Shown here: positions 5,745 to 7,927 of the stretch, one piece after another
Layout: each line of letters starts with the position of its first letter
Position numbering within the stretch: the first letter of the stretch is position 1
DNA from: Woeseiaceae bacterium
GTDB taxonomy: Bacteria > Pseudomonadota > Gammaproteobacteria > Steroidobacterales > Woeseiaceae
NCBI GenBank assembly: GCA_013138675.1
Contig: WTCH01000377.1
Span: 1-7,927, forward strand
Direction: 5' to 3'
DNA: 7,927 nt
Notes under the pieces: generated by a model
Told to the model about the DNA's origin: nothing
The model's database searches: none
What the model saw: the letters and a program-made list of their open reading frames with translations, nothing else
Position numbers and translations under genes: made by a program

Positions 5745-6433
5745 CCGAACTCCTGCCGCTCCTTTCGGCAGCGTTGCTCGCCGGCCTGCTGGGCAGCGCT
5801 CACTGCCTGGGCATGTGTGCCGGAATCTCGGGCCTGTTCGCGGTGAGCTCAGAAATTTCGTCGTTACGCGCGCAGATGCCGTTCGCCCTGGCTTACAACC
5901 TGGGTCGGGTTTGTAGTTATGCATTCCTCGGCGTTGTTGTCGCTACGTTCGGCAGTGTCATCGTGAAAGCCTCGCCGGGCCTGGCCGGCGGGATACGACT
6001 ACTGAGCGGTACCATCATCATTCTCGTCGGGCTTAAGGTCGCGTTCGATATTCGATTCTTGAACATCGTCGAGAAAATGGGGACGACCCTGTGGTCGCGA
6101 ATCGCACCCTTGGCCAAACGACTTGTTCCGGTGACCAGCCTGCCGAAGGCGTTCGGGCTCGGACTGGTCTGGGGCTGGCTACCCTGCGGCCTCGTCTACA
6201 GCATGCTACTGATTGCCGCAACGAGTGCACAGCCCATACAGGGCGCTTTTGTCATGATCGCCTTCGGGCTGGGCACCCTGCCCACCATGCTACTTACAGG
6301 GCTGGGGGCAGCAAAAGTTTCAGCCTTCATGCGTCGGCGTGAAACACGATTGGGCATGGGGCTGTTGATCATTGCGCTCGGCGTACTGACGATTGCGATG
6401 CCCGCATCGCGTCTACTCCGGTTTACCGGGTAA
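5741..6433 (+). CDS. DsbD_2 / TauE-SafE-like membrane protein linked to cbb3 assembly
   Basis: This encodes a 230-residue polytopic membrane protein with about six hydrophobic helices. It belongs to the family usually annotated as sulfite exporter TauE/SafE or urease accessory UreH-like (DsbD_2 domain), often found directly after ccoS in gammaproteobacteria. Visible signatures are the N-terminal 'GSAHCLGMCAGISG' (H21, C22, C26) and 'WGWLPCGLVYSMLLIAA' with C149 in the second half. The two half-repeats, each with a conserved Cys in a helix, resemble the DsbD/CcdA fold, which transfers reducing power or metal across the membrane. The His and Cys residues could bind copper or undergo thiol chemistry; this is inferred from family and neighbours, not shown here. 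The name 'sulfite exporter' is probably misleading in this context. The ATG overlaps the ccoS stop by four bases, so it is most likely the last gene of the operon. Confidence 0.88.
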   Translation: MTELLPLLSAALLAGLLGSAHCLGMCAGISGLFAVSSEISSLRAQMPFALAYNLGRVCSYAFLGVVVATFGSVIVKASPGLAGGIRLLSGTIIILVGLKVAFDIRFLNIVEKMGTTLWSRIAPLAKRLVPVTSLPKAFGLGLVWGWLPCGLVYSMLLIAATSAQPIQGAFVMIAFGLGTLPTMLLTGLGAAKVSAFMRRRETRLGMGLLIIALGVLTIAMPASRLLRFTG

Positions 6434-6444
6434 GCACTCATTTC

Positions 6445-6474
6445 GGGTAGGGCGTCACCCCATTTACTTTTTTT
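6445..6474 (+). terminator. Weak candidate terminator after the cbb3 operon
   Basis: A short GGGT/ACCC stem (6445-6448 with 6457-6460) is followed after a few bases by a run of seven T at 6468-6474. The stem is only four pairs with an eight-base loop and is separated from the T run, so the match to an intrinsic terminator is poor. The position, 12 bases after the last gene of the operon, is right for one. Confidence 0.3.
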
Positions 6475-6497
6475 CCCAGTCTGTCAACACTTGGCGC

Positions 6498-6506
6498 TGC
6501 TAGATT
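6498..6506 (+). promoter_or_regulatory. Possible extended -10 element for the winged-helix regulator
   Basis: TGCTAGATT matches an extended -10 (TG, one base, TAGATT) about 20 bases before the TTG start at 6527. I see no convincing -35 at the right distance and no FNR-type box (TTGAT, four bases, ATCAA) in the gap 6434-6526. A transcript starting near 6513 would still contain the GAGGA ribosome binding site. Confidence 0.25.
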
Positions 6507-6515
6507 CAGCTACCC

Positions 6516-6520
6516 GAGGA
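6516..6520 (+). promoter_or_regulatory. Ribosome binding site deciding the start of the winged-helix regulator
   Basis: GAGGA is placed six bases before TTG at 6527. The other in-frame upstream start, TTG at 6491, has no purine-rich sequence in front of it, so 6527 is preferred. Confidence 0.6.
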
Positions 6521-6526
6521 CAGGCG

Positions 6527-6877
6527 TTGAGCAAAACCCGCCCGCCCATTGAACTGACGCGATCGATTTGCGAAGAGGCTTTGGAGAGTTTTAGCCAATC
6601 CGACGACTCGCTTGCAGATCTGATCGAAGATAACCACATTGAAGTCCGCGACTTCATGGTCTTGTCGTTCGTCTGCGATCAAAATGAAATGACTATTGAC
6701 CAACTGAATCGCGCACTCGGGCTTAGTCGATCAACCGTGGTCGGTTGCGTCGAGCGCTTGCAGACGGCAGGTCTCGCTCGATATCACCTCGTTGCTGACA
6801 CCGCTGATTCATCTGACCGGGTGATCCCTACGCCAGCGGGCCGGACAATCACGGATCGTATACTCTCCGAAATCTGA
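6527..6877 (+). CDS. Small MarR-like winged-helix transcriptional regulator
   Basis: This encodes about 116 residues from a TTG start; a longer form from TTG at 6491 would add 12 residues but lacks a ribosome binding site. The centre shows a winged helix-turn-helix: 'MTIDQLNRALGLSRSTVVGCVERLQTAGLARY' has the helix, turn and recognition helix of MarR proteins. The wing is followed by 'DSSDRVIPTPAGR', equivalent to the D-x-R-x-x-x-V-x-x-T-x-x-G pattern at the MarR wing. The N-terminal helices (about residues 1-40) match the usual start. The protein ends shortly after the T-x-x-G motif, so most of the C-terminal dimerisation helices of a typical 140-150 residue MarR protein are missing. The ligand and target are unknown. 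Its position behind the cbb3 genes suggests, without proving, a role in redox or oxygen-related control. The stop lies one base from the stop of the convergent gene. Confidence 0.75.
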   Translation: MSKTRPPIELTRSICEEALESFSQSDDSLADLIEDNHIEVRDFMVLSFVCDQNEMTIDQLNRALGLSRSTVVGCVERLQTAGLARYHLVADTADSSDRVIPTPAGRTITDRILSEI

Positions 6878-6878
6878 T

Positions 6879-7927
6879 TCAGACAGTCCCGTGCTTGGTC
6901 TCCACCTCGACACCAACTTCTCTGAGAAATCCTGTCGGCAAAATACCGCCAGCACAGACGATGATGCCGTTGTTCGGCAAGCTGCCTGTTTTTCCGTTAT
7001 GTTCGAGAATAACGGAATCTTCCCGAATCTCTTTGACGTTGGAACTCATCAACACTTTCATTTGCCCGTTGGCCTGCATCGCGTCAACTTTGTCACGGTT
7101 TTTTGCCTTGGCTCGCGAGAACGCGTCCGAGCGATAGGAGAGAGTCACCGTCGTGCCAGGCTGATCCGCAATACTGTGCGCTGCTTCAAGCGCGCTGTCA
7201 CCACCGCCTACGACAAGAACATGCTGACCCTTGTACTGCTCCGCGTCTATGAGTCGATACACGACCTTCGCCATCTCCTCGCCCGGGACCCCGAGCGTAC
7301 GCGGCGTGCCGCGCCTGCCAATGGTCAAGAGTACGGCTTTCGTGACGTAGCTCGACTGATTGGTCTGCACGTCAAAACCGTCGCCACCGGTTCGCGGCAC
7401 GATGCCGACGACTCTTTCGTTGTAGTTGATTTTCAGTCCGGTCTTGCTTTCCACGCCTTGCCAGAATTCCAGTAACTTTTCCTTGGTCGTTTCGGTGAAT
7501 TTCATCATGCCGACGATCGGCAATTCGGCTGGCCGCGTCATGACGAGTTTGCCGCGCGGAAAATGCGATACCGTTCCACCCAATGAGTCCTGCTCCACCG
7601 TAATAGAACGAAGCCCTGCTTTCATCGCGCCCAACGACGCAGCAAATCCGGCTGGACCAGAGCCGACGATGACAACGTCATAACCATCCCCCTGGCCCAC
7701 ACCCGGCACTTTTCCGACCGAATCCATTGCCTGCCGTCCTTGCTCGATGGCATTGCGGATGAGTCCCATACCCCCCAGTTCGCCAGCAATAAAAATGCCA
7801 GGCACGTTTGTTTCGAAGTTCGAATTAACCTGCGGAATATCCACGCCGCGAGACTCAGTGCCGAATACGAGCGTGATGGCATCGGCTGGGCAGGCTGTTT
7901 CACAAGCGCCGTGGCCTATGCAATTCG
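6879..7927 (-). CDS. Ferredoxin-flavoprotein fusion: thioredoxin-reductase-like FAD/NAD(P)H oxidoreductase, partial at the N-terminus
   Basis: The visible part is 348 codons; the gene enters from the right edge, so its start is outside. The first visible residues are an iron-sulfur motif, C-IG-H-GA-C-ETA-C-P, followed by 'ADAITLVFGTESRGVDIP', the end of a bacterial-type ferredoxin domain. A linker ('NFETNVPGIFIAGELGGMGLIRNAIEQG') leads to an FAD-binding Rossmann domain ('DVVIVGSGPAGFAAS') and then an NAD(P)-binding Rossmann domain ('VLVVGGGDSALEAAHS'). A 'GIIVCAGGILPTGF' segment near the C-terminus closes the FAD domain. The layout matches thioredoxin-reductase-like ferredoxin-NAD(P) reductases and YpdA-type flavoproteins. 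The active-site CxxC of true thioredoxin reductase is absent; Cys is almost lacking in this part. The likely role is electron transfer between NAD(P)H, FAD and the iron-sulfur domain. The partner is unknown. A GTG at 7844 is not the true start, because homologous sequence continues upstream. It lies opposite to the cbb3 operon and is probably not part of it. Confidence 0.88.
   Translation of the reverse strand, partial: NCIGHGACETACPADAITLVFGTESRGVDIPQVNSNFETNVPGIFIAGELGGMGLIRNAIEQGRQAMDSVGKVPGVGQGDGYDVVIVGSGPAGFAASLGAMKAGLRSITVEQDSLGGTVSHFPRGKLVMTRPAELPIVGMMKFTETTKEKLLEFWQGVESKTGLKINYNERVVGIVPRTGGDGFDVQTNQSSYVTKAVLLTIGRRGTPRTLGVPGEEMAKVVYRLIDAEQYKGQHVLVVGGGDSALEAAHSIADQPGTTVTLSYRSDAFSRAKAKNRDKVDAMQANGQMKVLMSSNVKEIREDSVILEHNGKTGSLPNNGIIVCAGGILPTGFLREVGVEVETKHGTV

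Noticed and set aside
6366..6379. TTGATCATT sequence resembling half of an FNR/Anr box (a similar one is at 4385)
   Set aside because: The second half site ATCAA is missing at the required spacing, and both lie inside coding sequence. The true oxygen-responsive promoter of the operon should be upstream of ccoN, outside the window.
6491..6493. TTG as an earlier start of the winged-helix regulator
   Set aside because: No ribosome binding site precedes it, and it would lie upstream of the possible -10 element; TTG at 6527 has GAGGA at proper spacing.
6891..7475. Open frame of 194 codons on the + strand after the regulator
   Set aside because: It overlaps the complementary-strand flavoprotein, which has clear Rossmann motifs; the + strand product has none.
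7842..7844. GTG as the start of the flavoprotein
   Set aside because: The same frame continues upstream to the window edge with a ferredoxin motif and typical linker sequence, so the gene is truncated by the window rather than starting here.

Overview
The window is most likely chromosomal DNA from a gammaproteobacterium with fairly high GC. The gene order (ccoO-ccoQ-ccoP, then ccoG-ccoH-ccoI-ccoS and a small thiol/metal-type membrane protein) is the usual proteobacterial cbb3 layout. A REP-type palindrome inside ccoI has the core 'GTAGGAGCGGCTT' that is common in gammaproteobacterial genomes. The genus cannot be named from the sequence alone.

Layout. Bases 1-165 hold the last 54 codons of ccoO, the mono-haem subunit. 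ccoQ (172-342) and ccoP (342-1238) complete the structural genes of a cbb3-type cytochrome c oxidase, the high-affinity terminal oxidase of microaerobic respiration. A small two-helix membrane protein of unknown function (1248-1535) lies between ccoP and the assembly genes. Next come ccoG (1548-2936), a very short ccoH-like gene (2936-3091), ccoI (3088-5580), ccoS (5577-5744) and a DsbD_2/TauE-SafE-like membrane protein (5741-6433). All of these are on the + strand, and most neighbours overlap by 1 or 4 bases (TGATG or ATGA), so they probably form one translationally coupled operon. CcoG, CcoI, CcoS and the last membrane protein are expected to supply or handle copper for the CuB site and help insert cofactors.

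After a 93-base gap comes a small MarR-like winged-helix regulator (6527-6877, TTG start). One base beyond its stop, on the opposite strand, is the 3' end of a ferredoxin-flavoprotein fusion. That gene (6879-7927, complement) runs off the right edge. It has an iron-sulfur motif with His in place of the second Cys, followed by a thioredoxin-reductase-like FAD/NAD(P)H module.

The most unusual structure is inside ccoI at 4832-4982. A 39-bp in-frame unit is tandemly repeated. Its third copy carries a 51-bp REP-like inverted repeat exactly where copies 1 and 2 carry a 17-bp palindrome. The reading frame stays open and all P-type ATPase motifs are intact, so the DNA element has become part of the protein. 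The second notable feature is CcoH, reduced to one membrane helix without its periplasmic domain.
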